64,000 nucleotides of DNA, from contig CAVVGH010000012.1 of the NCBI GenBank assembly GCA_963747765.1, positions 4,790-68,789 on the forward strand, given 5' to 3'. The position numbers and the translations under genes were made by a program. This document shows positions 33,554 through 41,427 of this stretch, in pieces (position 1 is the stretch's first letter; every line of letters starts with the position of its first letter). A model generated the notes under the pieces. That model saw only the letters and a program-made list of their open reading frames with translations, had not been told where the DNA came from and made no database searches. Source of the DNA: VRUE01 sp963747765. Its GTDB lineage: Bacteria > Actinomycetota > Thermoleophilia > Solirubrobacterales > 70-9.

Positions 33554-34789
33554 GTGAACGACGTCGCCCGCCTCGTCCGCCGCCAGCTCGGCGCGGACCT
33601 GAGGGCGCTGCCGGCGAGCCTCGCCGCCCGCGCCGGAGGCAGCCATCGACTGGCCCGCGCCGGGACGATCGCCGAGTTGCGCACGGCGGCGGGCCGGGCG
33701 CTGCCGCCGGTGATCTTCGACTTCGTCGACGGCGGCGCGGGCGACGAGACCGCCGTCGCCTGGAATCGGGCCGACCTCGAACGGCTGGCTCTCCTTCCCC
33801 GCGCATTGGTCGACGTCACCGAGGTCGACAGCTCGACCACGGTTCTCGGCAAGAGGGTCTCGACCCCGATACTCGCGGCGCCGACCGGGCTCTGCGGACT
33901 CGTCCACCCCGACGGCGAGATCGCACTCGCCCGTGCCCTGCGGACGGTGGACTCCGTCTACTCGCTGGCCGCGATGTCCTCCTACACGATCGAGGAGGTG
34001 GCCGACGCGGCGCCCGGATCGGTCTGGTTCCAGACCTACCTGTGGCGCGATCGCGGCTTGGTCGCGGAGTTGCTGGACCGCGCCAGGGCGGTCGGCATCG
34101 AGACGCTGATCGTCACCGTCGACGTGCCCCGCTCGGCGGCGCGCGACCGCGACCGACGCAACGGCTTCGGGTTGCCCCCGCGCGCCACGGCGCGCACCGT
34201 CGCCGCCTCACTGCGACGGCCGCGCTGGACCTGGAACGCGGTGCGCAGGCCGCGGCTCGCTGCGGCCAACGTCGCATCGTCCGGGCACGACGCGGTCAGC
34301 GTCGCCGCCTACGTCGACCGCCAGTTCGACCCGGCGGCGGACTGGCGCTACCTGGAGTGGCTGCGCGCCCGGTGGCCCGGAAAGTTGCTCGTCAAGGGCA
34401 TCCTGCGGCCGGCCGACGCGGTCGCCGCGGTCGGCCTCGGGGCGGATGCGATCGGGGTCTCCAACCACGGCGGCCGCCAGCTCGAATACGCCGCCTCGGC
34501 GATCAGCGCGCTGCCCGCGGTGGCCGAGGCCGTCGAGGATCCGGTCGAGGTGTATCTCGACGGCGGCGTCCGCCGCGGCAGCGACGCGCTCAAGGCGATC
34601 GCGCTCGGAGCCCGCGCCTGCATGGTGGGGCGACCGCTGCTCTACGGGCTCGGGGTCGGCGGCGAGGCGGGGGCACGGCGCGCCGTCGACCTCCTCACCG
34701 GCGAGTTGCGGGCGACGATGGCGCTCGCCGGGGTGCCGCGCCTCGCCGACGCGGACCGCGACCTGGTTGAGGTGGGCGGGCCGCGATGA
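33554..34789 (+). CDS. FMN-dependent alpha-hydroxyacid dehydrogenase
   Basis: This 411-residue enzyme is of the lactate/mandelate dehydrogenase and glycolate oxidase family. Residues that line the FMN and substrate site are visible: Lys281 in LLVKGIL, the catalytic His305 with Arg308 in SNHGGRQLEY, and LDGGVRRGSDALKAI. It should oxidise a 2-hydroxyacid to the 2-oxoacid. It starts with GTG four bases after the amidohydrolase and overlaps the ThDP enzyme by four bases. The pair resembles the mandelate dehydrogenase plus benzoylformate decarboxylase arrangement. It is distinct from MftD. Confidence 0.88.
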   Translation: MNDVARLVRRQLGADLRALPASLAARAGGSHRLARAGTIAELRTAAGRALPPVIFDFVDGGAGDETAVAWNRADLERLALLPRALVDVTEVDSSTTVLGKRVSTPILAAPTGLCGLVHPDGEIALARALRTVDSVYSLAAMSSYTIEEVADAAPGSVWFQTYLWRDRGLVAELLDRARAVGIETLIVTVDVPRSAARDRDRRNGFGLPPRATARTVAASLRRPRWTWNAVRRPRLAAANVASSGHDAVSVAAYVDRQFDPAADWRYLEWLRARWPGKLLVKGILRPADAVAAVGLGADAIGVSNHGGRQLEYAASAISALPAVAEAVEDPVEVYLDGGVRRGSDALKAIALGARACMVGRPLLYGLGVGGEAGARRAVDLLTGELRATMALAGVPRLADADRDLVEVGGPR

Positions 34790-36420
34790 AGGTCTACGAG
34801 GCGATCGCGGCGGTGGTGCGCCGCGAAGCCACTGGCGCTGTCTTCGGGCTGATGGGAGACGGCAATTTGAAACTGATCCCTCGCCTCACCGACCTCGGTG
34901 TCCCGTTCTATGGTGCGCGCCACGAGTGCGGCGCGGTGGCGATGGCCGATGGCCACGCCCGGGTCGCCGGCGAGGTCGGCGTCTGCACCTTCACCCAGGG
35001 CCCCGGCCTCACGAATGCGCTCACCGCGCTGGTCTCGGCGCGCCGCGCCCGCGCCCCTATGGTGGTCCTGAGCGGAGACACGCCGACCGCGGTCGCCGGC
35101 CTTCCGCAGGACATCGAGCAGTTGCCCTTCTTCGCGGCGGCCGATGTCCCCGTCCTCGAGCCCACCGCCGCCGACGCCGCGGCGGTGGTCGAGACGGCGT
35201 TTGCCCGCGCCCGGGCCGAGCGCCGTCCCGTCGCCCTCGATCTTCCGACCGACCTGCAGGAGCTCGAGACCGCCCCCCCGGCCTCGGCACCGGCGACGCG
35301 GCCGGGGCCGGCACCGGCCGCACCCGACCCGGCCGAGCTCGACGCCGCGGCCGGGGCGCTCGCCGCCGCCGAGCGCCCCGTGATCCTTGCCGGCCGCGGC
35401 GCCTTGTTCGCCGGCGCCGAGGGCGCCGCGGTCGCGCTCGCCGATCGCACCGGGGCGCTGCTCGCCCACTCCCTGCCGCTGAAGGGCTGGTTCGCCGGCC
35501 ACTCCTACAACCTCGGGATCGCGGGTGGCTTCGCCACCGAGGTGGCGCAGCGCCTGATCGGGGCCGCCGACTGCATCCTGGTCCTCGGAGCCTCGCTCAA
35601 TCACTTCACGTCGCGCGGCGGCACCCTGTTCGATCCCACCGCGACGATCGTCCAATGCGACGTCGATCCGGCTTCCTTCGGCCGGTACGTGCCACCAACG
35701 ATGACGGTCCTCGGCGACATCGCCGCGGTCATCCCGTCGCTGACCGAGCGCCTGGCGCCGGCTCCGGGATACCGGACCGACGCGGTCGCCAGCGAGATCG
35801 CCGCCGCCCGCGAGATGCCCGAGCCGACCGACGCAGAGACCGGCACGCTCGACCCGCTGGTGCTCTCCTCCCGGATCGACACCATGCTCCCCGGCGAGCG
35901 GAACCTGGTCGTCGACGGTGGCCACTTCATGGGGTTCCCATCGATGGCGATCGACGTCCCGGAGCCCTCCGGTTTCGTCTTCACGCTCGACTTTGGCTCG
36001 ATCGGCCTCGGCCTCGGCGCGGCGGTCGGGGCCGCCATCGCCCGCCCAGACCGGGTGACCGCGGTCGCGGTCGGCGACGGCGGCCTCATGATGAGCCTCG
36101 GTGAGCTCGATACCGCGATCCGCTACTCGCTGCCACTGCTGGTCGTGGTCTACGACGACGGCGCCTTCGGCGCCGAGATGCACTTCCTGCGGATGCTCGG
36201 GATCGACGACGCCGAGTCCCTGTTCAAGACGCCGCCCCTGGCCGCCGTGGCCAGGGCGATGGGGGCCGACGCCATCGCGATGGGCGATCTCGGCGACCTC
36301 GACGAGGTCGGGGCGCGCGTCGAGCACGGTTTGGAGAGACCCCTCCTCCTGCACTGCCCGGTAAGCCGCGACGTCCGCGCCGCCTGGCTCGAGGAGGCCT
36401 TCGACCGCGGCACCCACTGA
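34786..36420 (+). CDS. Thiamine diphosphate-dependent decarboxylase/lyase
   Basis: This 544-residue protein has the three ThDP-enzyme domains. The N-terminal PYR domain has the activating Glu in ARHECGAVAMADG (about residue 46). A central domain follows (RPVILAGRGALFAG, CDVDPASFGRY). The PP domain has VGDGGLMMSLGELDTA, where the metal motif continues to YDDGAFG instead of the usual Asn pair. It is acetolactate synthase-like in sequence. Given the 2-hydroxyacid dehydrogenase before it, decarboxylation of a 2-oxoacid to an aldehyde is likely, with the nearby ALDH or ADH acting next. It ends the rightward unit. Confidence 0.85.
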   Translation: MKVYEAIAAVVRREATGAVFGLMGDGNLKLIPRLTDLGVPFYGARHECGAVAMADGHARVAGEVGVCTFTQGPGLTNALTALVSARRARAPMVVLSGDTPTAVAGLPQDIEQLPFFAAADVPVLEPTAADAAAVVETAFARARAERRPVALDLPTDLQELETAPPASAPATRPGPAPAAPDPAELDAAAGALAAAERPVILAGRGALFAGAEGAAVALADRTGALLAHSLPLKGWFAGHSYNLGIAGGFATEVAQRLIGAADCILVLGASLNHFTSRGGTLFDPTATIVQCDVDPASFGRYVPPTMTVLGDIAAVIPSLTERLAPAPGYRTDAVASEIAAAREMPEPTDAETGTLDPLVLSSRIDTMLPGERNLVVDGGHFMGFPSMAIDVPEPSGFVFTLDFGSIGLGLGAAVGAAIARPDRVTAVAVGDGGLMMSLGELDTAIRYSLPLLVVVYDDGAFGAEMHFLRMLGIDDAESLFKTPPLAAVARAMGADAIAMGDLGDLDEVGARVEHGLERPLLLHCPVSRDVRAAWLEEAFDRGTH

Positions 36421-36440
36421 GCGCCCGGCCCACTCAGTGG
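36414..36440. terminator. Hairpin across the stops of two convergent genes
   Basis: Perfect 8-bp arms CCACTGAG (36414-36421) and CTCAGTGG (36433-36440) enclose 11 bases. They overlap the stop codons of the ThDP enzyme and the alcohol dehydrogenase, whose ends are 13 bases apart. It could stop transcription in both directions. Confidence 0.5.
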
Positions 36441-37555
36441 TCGTAGACGATCAGGCCGCGCACGTTCCTGCCTGCGCGCATGTCGGCGTACCCCTGGTTG
36501 ATCTCCTCCAGCGCGTAGGTTTTGGTGATCAGCTCGTCGAGCATCAGCGTCCCCCGCATGTACAGATCGAGCAGCATCGGGATGTCGTTGCGCGGATCGC
36601 AGGAGCCGAAGAGCGTCCCCTGCAGTCGTTTGTTGGACATGGCGAACGAGAACAGGTCGAGGGTCACCTCGGTCTGCGTCACGGGGGCGGCCGAGGTGAA
36701 TGCGATGACGCCACCCTTGCGGACGAGCCGCTGGGTGCCGTCGAGAAGCCTGCCGTCGCCGACCCCGACCGTGAATACGGCCCGGTCGGCAAGGCGCCCC
36801 GCGGTGAGGCCGATCACCATCTCCTCGGCCTCCTCGAGGCTCCCCGCGGTGTGGGTGGCGCCGAAGGCGAGGGCCTGCTCGCGCTTGAAGGGCACCGGGT
36901 CGACCGCGACGATCTGGGCGGCGCCGGCGTGCCTGGCCCCCTGCACCGCGTTGATGCCCACGCCGCCGGTGCCGACCACGACCACGGTGTCGCCGATCCT
37001 GGTCTCGGCCGCGTAGACCGCCGACCCCCAGCCGGTCGGCACGCCACAGCCGACCAGGGCCGCCTTGTCGAGCGGAATGGCCGGGTCGATCTTGATGACC
37101 GCGTCGACCGGCGCAACGCAGTAGGGGCAGAAGGTGCCGAGGTAGGACATCGCGCCGACGCCGTGGCCGCCGGCGTGGATGCGGTGGGTGCCATCCGGGG
37201 CGTGGCCCTCGAGCACCCCGGCGCCGAGGTCGCAGAGGTTCTGTTCGCCGGCGACACAGGGAACACAGTGGCCGCAGGAGGGCAGAAACGAGAGCACCAC
37301 ATGATCGCCGACCGCCACGTCGGTCACCCCGGGGCCGACCGCCTCGACCACCCCCGCCCCCTCGTGCCCGCCCAGCACCGGCGCCCATTCGAGCGGGATG
37401 TCACCGGTGTCGAGGTGGTCGTCAGAGTGGCAGAGCCCGGAGGCGGCGAGACGGATCAGCGCCTCGCGCTCCTTCGGCTCGTCGAGCTCGATCTCCTCGA
37501 CGCTCCAACCGGAGTCCGTCCCCGGCTCCCAGAGCAGGGCGCCCTTGGTCTTCAT
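36434..37555 (-). CDS. NDMA-dependent (mycofactocin-type) zinc alcohol dehydrogenase
   Basis: This 373-residue medium-chain dehydrogenase starts MKTKGALLWE and has the catalytic zinc ligands Cys42 (GLCHSDDHL) and His64/Glu65 (GGHEGAG). The structural zinc Cys94, Cys97, Cys100 and Cys108 (CGHCVPC) and the NAD site VVVGTGGVGINA are also present. Its N-terminus and SFLPSCGHC segment match the Rxyl_3153-type NDMA-dependent alcohol dehydrogenases. These keep NADH bound and use mycofactocin as the external acceptor. It pairs with the ALDH five bases upstream, so the two together turn an alcohol into an acid. Confidence 0.88.
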   Translation of the reverse strand: MKTKGALLWEPGTDSGWSVEEIELDEPKEREALIRLAASGLCHSDDHLDTGDIPLEWAPVLGGHEGAGVVEAVGPGVTDVAVGDHVVLSFLPSCGHCVPCVAGEQNLCDLGAGVLEGHAPDGTHRIHAGGHGVGAMSYLGTFCPYCVAPVDAVIKIDPAIPLDKAALVGCGVPTGWGSAVYAAETRIGDTVVVVGTGGVGINAVQGARHAGAAQIVAVDPVPFKREQALAFGATHTAGSLEEAEEMVIGLTAGRLADRAVFTVGVGDGRLLDGTQRLVRKGGVIAFTSAAPVTQTEVTLDLFSFAMSNKRLQGTLFGSCDPRNDIPMLLDLYMRGTLMLDELITKTYALEEINQGYADMRAGRNVRGLIVYDH

Positions 37556-37560
37556 CGTAC

Positions 37561-39021
37561 CTAGACCCCTTGCAGGACCTTGGTCTCCAGGTGGGCCGCG
37601 ATGCCCTCGGCTCCGCCCTCGCGCCCCAGTCCCGATTGCTTGTATCCGCCGAACGGTTGGACCAGGCAGATGTCCCAGCCGTTCAGGCTCACCTGGCCGC
37701 TGCGGATCCGCCGTGCAACCTGGGCACCGAGCTCGACGTCCCTGGCGAAAACGGCACCGGACAGGCCGTAGTCGGTGTCGTTGGCGATCTCGATCGCCTC
37801 GTCCAGCGACCCGAACGGGATGACGACGAGAACCGGTCCGAAGATCTCCTCGCGGGCGATCCGCATCGAGTTGTCGACCCCGGCGAAGAGGGTCGGCTCG
37901 ACATACCAGCCACGGTCCAGGTGCCCGGGACGGCCGCCCCCGGTCACCAGGCGCGCCCCGTCGGCCAGGCCGGCCTCGATGTAGCCCTCCACCCGGGTGC
38001 GCTGACGCTCGGCCGCGAGCGGGCCGACCTCGGTCTCCGGATCTGCCGGATCACCCACCCGCAGCGCGGCGAGCTGGTCGGCGATCGCGGCGGTCACCTC
38101 CGCCTCGCGCTCGCGGGGAACGAGGATCCGGGTCAGCGCCGCGCAGACCTGGCCGGCATGACCGACGCCGGCGGGCACCAGCGTCGGCAGCACCTCGTCG
38201 AGATCGACGTCGTCGGCGATGATCGCCGCCGACTTGCCGCCGAGCTCGAGCGTTACACGGGCGATCCGCTCGCCGCAAATGCTCATGATCTTCTTGCCGG
38301 CGACCGTGCTGCCGGTGAAGGACACCTTGTCGACGTCGGGATTGCGGACCAGGTGCTCGCCCACCTCCCGTCCCGCGGGCATTACGCTGATCACGCCGTC
38401 CGGGAGCCCGGCTGCCGCCAGGGCCTCGGCCATCATCATCATGGTCAGCGGGCCCTCGGGTGCGGGCTTCAGGACGACGGTGCATCCGGCGGCGAGCGCA
38501 GGTGCGATCTTCAGTGAGGCCGTCGTCACGGGGCCGTTCCAGGGAATGATGGTGGCCACCACGCCGACCGGCTCGCGGATCAAAGTCACCTCTCCGTCGA
38601 TGCCGGGGCGTCGCTCCTCGAAGTCGAACGCCTCCAGCCAGCGGGCGTTGTTCTCCCAGATTTCGAGGGCGCGCTGGTGGAAGGTCGTGCTGAGGTCGGT
38701 AGGTGCGCCGATCTCGGCGGTGAAGGTCGCGATCATCTCATCGAGGCGCGCAGCGATCTGGTCCCTGATGCGGCGCAGGGCGGCGGCGCGCTCCGGTGCC
38801 GCCATGGTGGGCCAAGGACCGTTGTCGAAGGCCTCGCGGGCAGCGGCGACGGCGGCGTCCATGTCGGCGTCGGCGGCTTCCGGCACCACCGCGATCGTCT
38901 CCTCGGTGACCGGAGAGACGACCTCGATGGTCCGCTCCGAGTCGGGCCTCGCCCACCGCCCTCCGATCAGCAGCTGGTCGTAGCCGCCGCGCTCGCGCAG
39001 CGCCTCGCTGGTATCGGCCAT
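37561..39021 (-). CDS. NAD(P)-dependent aldehyde dehydrogenase
   Basis: This 486-residue ALDH has IIPWNGPVTTASLK for cofactor binding, FTGSTVAGKKI, ELGGKSAAIIADD with the general-base Glu, and HAGQVCAALTRIL with the nucleophilic Cys. EIFGPVLVVIPFGSLDEAI is in the C-terminal half. It is similar in design to the ALDH at 10786 but clearly diverged. It is the first gene of a two-gene unit with the NDMA-type alcohol dehydrogenase. A GATAAT-type dyad lies 24 bases before its ATG. Confidence 0.92.
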   Translation of the reverse strand: MADTSEALRERGGYDQLLIGGRWARPDSERTIEVVSPVTEETIAVVPEAADADMDAAVAAAREAFDNGPWPTMAAPERAAALRRIRDQIAARLDEMIATFTAEIGAPTDLSTTFHQRALEIWENNARWLEAFDFEERRPGIDGEVTLIREPVGVVATIIPWNGPVTTASLKIAPALAAGCTVVLKPAPEGPLTMMMMAEALAAAGLPDGVISVMPAGREVGEHLVRNPDVDKVSFTGSTVAGKKIMSICGERIARVTLELGGKSAAIIADDVDLDEVLPTLVPAGVGHAGQVCAALTRILVPREREAEVTAAIADQLAALRVGDPADPETEVGPLAAERQRTRVEGYIEAGLADGARLVTGGGRPGHLDRGWYVEPTLFAGVDNSMRIAREEIFGPVLVVIPFGSLDEAIEIANDTDYGLSGAVFARDVELGAQVARRIRSGQVSLNGWDICLVQPFGGYKQSGLGREGGAEGIAAHLETKVLQGV

Positions 39022-39045
39022 TCCTCACCCTCTCTCTCGAAGCAA

Positions 39046-39058
39046 AATAATTGTTATC
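39046..39058 (-). promoter_or_regulatory. GATAAT-type dyad before the ALDH-ADH unit
   Basis: The sequence AATAATTGTTATC (minus strand GATAACAATTATT) differs at two positions from the perfect dyad at 12313. It is 24 bases from the ALDH start. As at the other sites, an operator or an AT-rich -10 region could explain it. Confidence 0.5.
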
Positions 39059-39134
39059 AGAGTAATTCTCTTTCTGTCTCGCCGTCAACAGCGCGAGCCG
39101 GCCAAACCGCTCGATCAGGGGATACTGGTCGGGC

Positions 39135-40301
39135 TCAGACGCGTTCGATCAGCGTCGCGGTGCCGAGGCCGCCACCGCAGCACATCGTCACCAGGCCAAG
39201 CCGCTCGTCGCGGTCCTCCAGCTCGTGCAGCAGCGTGGTGACGAGCCGGGCTCCGGTCGAGCCGAGGGGGTGACCGAGCGCAATCGCACCGCCGCGAGGG
39301 TTCACCGCCTCGAGGTCGGCGCCGAACTCCTTCGCCCAGGCGAGCACGACCGGCGCGAAGGCCTCGTTTATCTCGACCACGTCGATTTCCTCCAGGGAGA
39401 GGCCGTTGCGTTCGAGGATGTGGCGCGTCGCCGGCATGGGACCGGTCAGCATCGTCACCGGGTCGACGCCGAGGACGACCTGGTCGACGACCCGCGCCCG
39501 GGCCTTCAGACCCAGAGCCGCCGCCTTCTCTGGCGAGGCTATGAGGATCGCCGCGGCGCCGTCGGAGATCTGGGAGGAGTTGCCGGCGGTCACCCGGCCG
39601 TCCTCACGGAAGACGGCCTTCAGCGCCGCGAGCGCCTCGAGGCTCGACTCCGCGCGGATGCCCTGGTCGCGGGTGTGCGTCTCCTCGCCGACCTCGATCG
39701 GCAGGATCTCCCGGGCGAACTCGCCCGCGTCTGTGGCGCGCCGGGCGCGCTCTTGGGACTGCAGCGCGAACTCGTCCATCTCCTCGCGGCCGATCCCCCA
39801 GCGATCCGCGATCATCTCCGCGCCGACGCCCTGCGGGACAAGGTCGTAGCGGTCGAGCAGCTCCTCGGTGAAGCCGCGGCCCCACTGCTCCTGGGCACGC
39901 TCGTTGACCGAGAACCCGACCCTGCCCATGTGCTCCACCCCGGCCGCGACGACCATGTCATTCATCCCCGAGGCGACCTGCAGGGCCGCAAAATGGAGCG
40001 CCTGCTGACCCGAGCCGCAGCGGATATCGACGGTTGTCGCGCCGGTCGTCTCGGCCAATCCCTTCTGCAGCCAGGCGCTGCGTGAGATCCCGCTCGATTG
40101 CTCGGCGATCTGGTATACGCAGCCCGCGATCGCGTTGTCGACCTCGGCCGAGTCGACCTCGGCCCGACGGAGGACCTCCTCGTAGCAGCGGCCCAGCAGG
40201 TCGGCCGGGTGGACGTCGCGGAAGATCCCCTTCTCACGGTGACCGCGGCCGACCGGAGTACGCACAGCCTCGATGATCAGCGCTTCGCGCCCGTTCAGCA
40301 T
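39135..40301 (-). CDS. Acetyl-CoA acyltransferase (thiolase)
   Basis: This 388-residue thiolase has the nucleophilic Cys95 in DIRCGSGQQALHFA, then EINEAFAPVVLAWAKEF, NPRGGAIALGHPLGSTGARL with the catalytic His, and MCCGGGLGTATLIERV with the second Cys. It should release acetyl-CoA or propionyl-CoA in the last step of a beta-oxidation-like route. The ATG at 40301 is preferred (ribosome site GAGAGGAGC, family-like start) over an upstream GTG-type start at 40349. It stands alone, 113 bases from the ALDH-ADH unit. Confidence 0.92.
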   Translation of the reverse strand: MLNGREALIIEAVRTPVGRGHREKGIFRDVHPADLLGRCYEEVLRRAEVDSAEVDNAIAGCVYQIAEQSSGISRSAWLQKGLAETTGATTVDIRCGSGQQALHFAALQVASGMNDMVVAAGVEHMGRVGFSVNERAQEQWGRGFTEELLDRYDLVPQGVGAEMIADRWGIGREEMDEFALQSQERARRATDAGEFAREILPIEVGEETHTRDQGIRAESSLEALAALKAVFREDGRVTAGNSSQISDGAAAILIASPEKAAALGLKARARVVDQVVLGVDPVTMLTGPMPATRHILERNGLSLEEIDVVEINEAFAPVVLAWAKEFGADLEAVNPRGGAIALGHPLGSTGARLVTTLLHELEDRDERLGLVTMCCGGGLGTATLIERV

Positions 40302-40366
40302 CTCGCTCCTCTCTGGCGGCTGTGGTCGCCCAGAGCGGGAGACCACCAAGAATCAGTACAATCCAT

Positions 40367-40379
40367 GATAAGAGATATC
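40367..40379 (-). promoter_or_regulatory. Weak GATAAT-type dyad before the thiolase gene
   Basis: GATAAGAGATATC has three changes from the perfect site at 12313 and lies 66 bases before the thiolase ATG, farther than the others. It keeps the outer GATA/TATC arms. It is listed as a weak member of the set. Confidence 0.35.
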
Positions 40380-40602
40380 CGAGTTCTACGTACTTGGTCC
40401 CTGCACGGCGAAAGCCGGTGGGCCGGGTTGAGGTCTCGGAGCTTCAGCCCGATCGCTCGTCCGTCTCGATCCTGAGAACTGGGCCCTACCCCTTGACCTG
40501 GCCCGTTCAGGCACTCGTGCCTGAAAGTGGCGTAGAAATTCGCCCCGGTTAATGCGATCGCCCGGAAAACGACATGGCGATTTGCAGGGAAAGCGGGAGG
40601 AG

Positions 40603-40646
40603 CGGGAGCGACGGGACTCGAACCCGCGACCTCCGGCGTGACAGGC
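40603..40646 (-). tRNA. 3' fragment of a tRNA-Asp gene (anticodon GUC)
   Basis: Read on the minus strand, the anticodon loop CTGTCAC is followed by the 3' anticodon stem GCCGG, variable loop AGGTC, and T-arm GCGGG-TTCGAGT-CCCGT. The acceptor strand CGCTCCC and discriminator G complete it. The 5' anticodon stem, D-arm and 5' acceptor strand are missing: the expected CCGGC is replaced and no GGGAGCG lies upstream. It cannot be a working tRNA. Such 3' halves are typical attachment-site copies left by tyrosine-recombinase elements. Confidence 0.75.
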
Positions 40647-40671
40647 GCCCGGGCGCAATCTCGGGTCAGCC

Positions 40672-40816
40672 GCGAAAAGCCTCTTTTACAGGTATTTCTT
40701 CGAGGGTCGAAGCTAGATCTTGCCTGAAGCATGCGCCGACATACGCCCACGTGTCGCCATTTCGGGCACTCCGTGCGGCGAGTGCCTCAACGAGCGAGGC
40801 CCGGTTGATCGGGGCC
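40672..40816 (-). repeat. 145-bp dispersed repeat, copy B
   Basis: This is the partner of 1517-1661, gap-free and about 75% identical by hand count. It starts 25 bases from the tRNA-Asp fragment. On the minus strand it lies in an open frame (stop at 40666) that encodes ARNGDTWAYVGACFRQDLAS near its C-terminus. This could be the tail of a lost integrase or another element gene. No upstream domain is preserved, so function cannot be assigned. Confidence 0.65.
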
Positions 40817-40969
40817 AACTCACAGCTGGCAGGGAGGGATCTGGATCTCCTCTCTTGACGAAGCGTGGAACCACGCGAGTAACATATCCTCTCGGTGGAT
40901 CCGGGTCTTCTCATGGCGTTCGGAAACGTCCCTGGGCTCGTCAACTGATAGCCGTCGGGCAACCGCTCC

Positions 40970-41009
40970 GAGAGAGGCCCTCTCCGCCGGTCGGGGAGGG
41001 TCTTCTCTC
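40970..41009 (-). terminator. Hairpin after pcaC
   Basis: The arms 40970-40985 and 40993-41009 (GAGAGAGGCCCTCTCC against GGGGAGGGTCTTCTCTC) pair over most of their length with a 7-nt loop. It begins five bases after the pcaC stop on the minus strand. It probably ends the pcaDC transcript. Confidence 0.5.
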
Positions 41010-41013
41010 TTTC

Positions 41014-41427
41014 TCAAATAGAGGGAGGTTGTTCGATGGACCTGGTCAGCTCAGAGCTTCCCCTGAGCACCCGCTGGGCGATCGCGAAGGCGATGTTGGC
41101 GCGCGGCAACCCGGCGTAGAGGGCGGTGTGGAGGATGACCTCCTTGATCTCGTCCTCGGTAAGCCCGTTGCGCAGTGCCGCCCGGACGTGCATCTCGATC
41201 TCGTTCTCGGCGCCGAGCGCGACCAGCGCGGCGAGGGTGGCGATGCTGCGCGAGTGGCGGTCGAGGCCGGGGCGGTCCCAGATCTCGCCCCAGGCGTAAC
41301 GGGTGATGAAGTCCTGGAAGTCGGCGGTGACTTCATCCTTGCCGGCCTCGGCACGGTCGACGTGGTCGTCGCCGAGTACTTCGCGGCGCACCTTCATGCC
41401 TCGCTCGCGATCGCCGGCGGTGCTCAT
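41014..41427 (-). CDS. pcaC: 4-carboxymuconolactone decarboxylase
   Basis: This 137-residue protein of the CMD family converts 4-carboxymuconolactone to beta-ketoadipate enol-lactone in protocatechuate breakdown. It shows the family segments RREVLGDDHVDRA, DFQDFITRYAWGEIW, RSIATLAALVALGAENE and the C-terminal EVILHTALYAGLPRANIAFA with the conserved His. The ATG overlaps the pcaD stop by four bases, as in usual pcaDC pairs. The rest of the protocatechuate branch (pcaGHB) is not in this window. Because pcaD is broken by an IS, this gene is probably orphaned. Confidence 0.9.
   Translation of the reverse strand: MSTAGDRERGMKVRREVLGDDHVDRAEAGKDEVTADFQDFITRYAWGEIWDRPGLDRHSRSIATLAALVALGAENEIEMHVRAALRNGLTEDEIKEVILHTALYAGLPRANIAFAIAQRVLRGSSELTRSIEQPPSI

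Noticed and set aside
40603..40680. Intact tRNA gene
   Set aside because: Only the part from the anticodon loop to the 3' end is present; the D-arm and 5' acceptor strand are absent.
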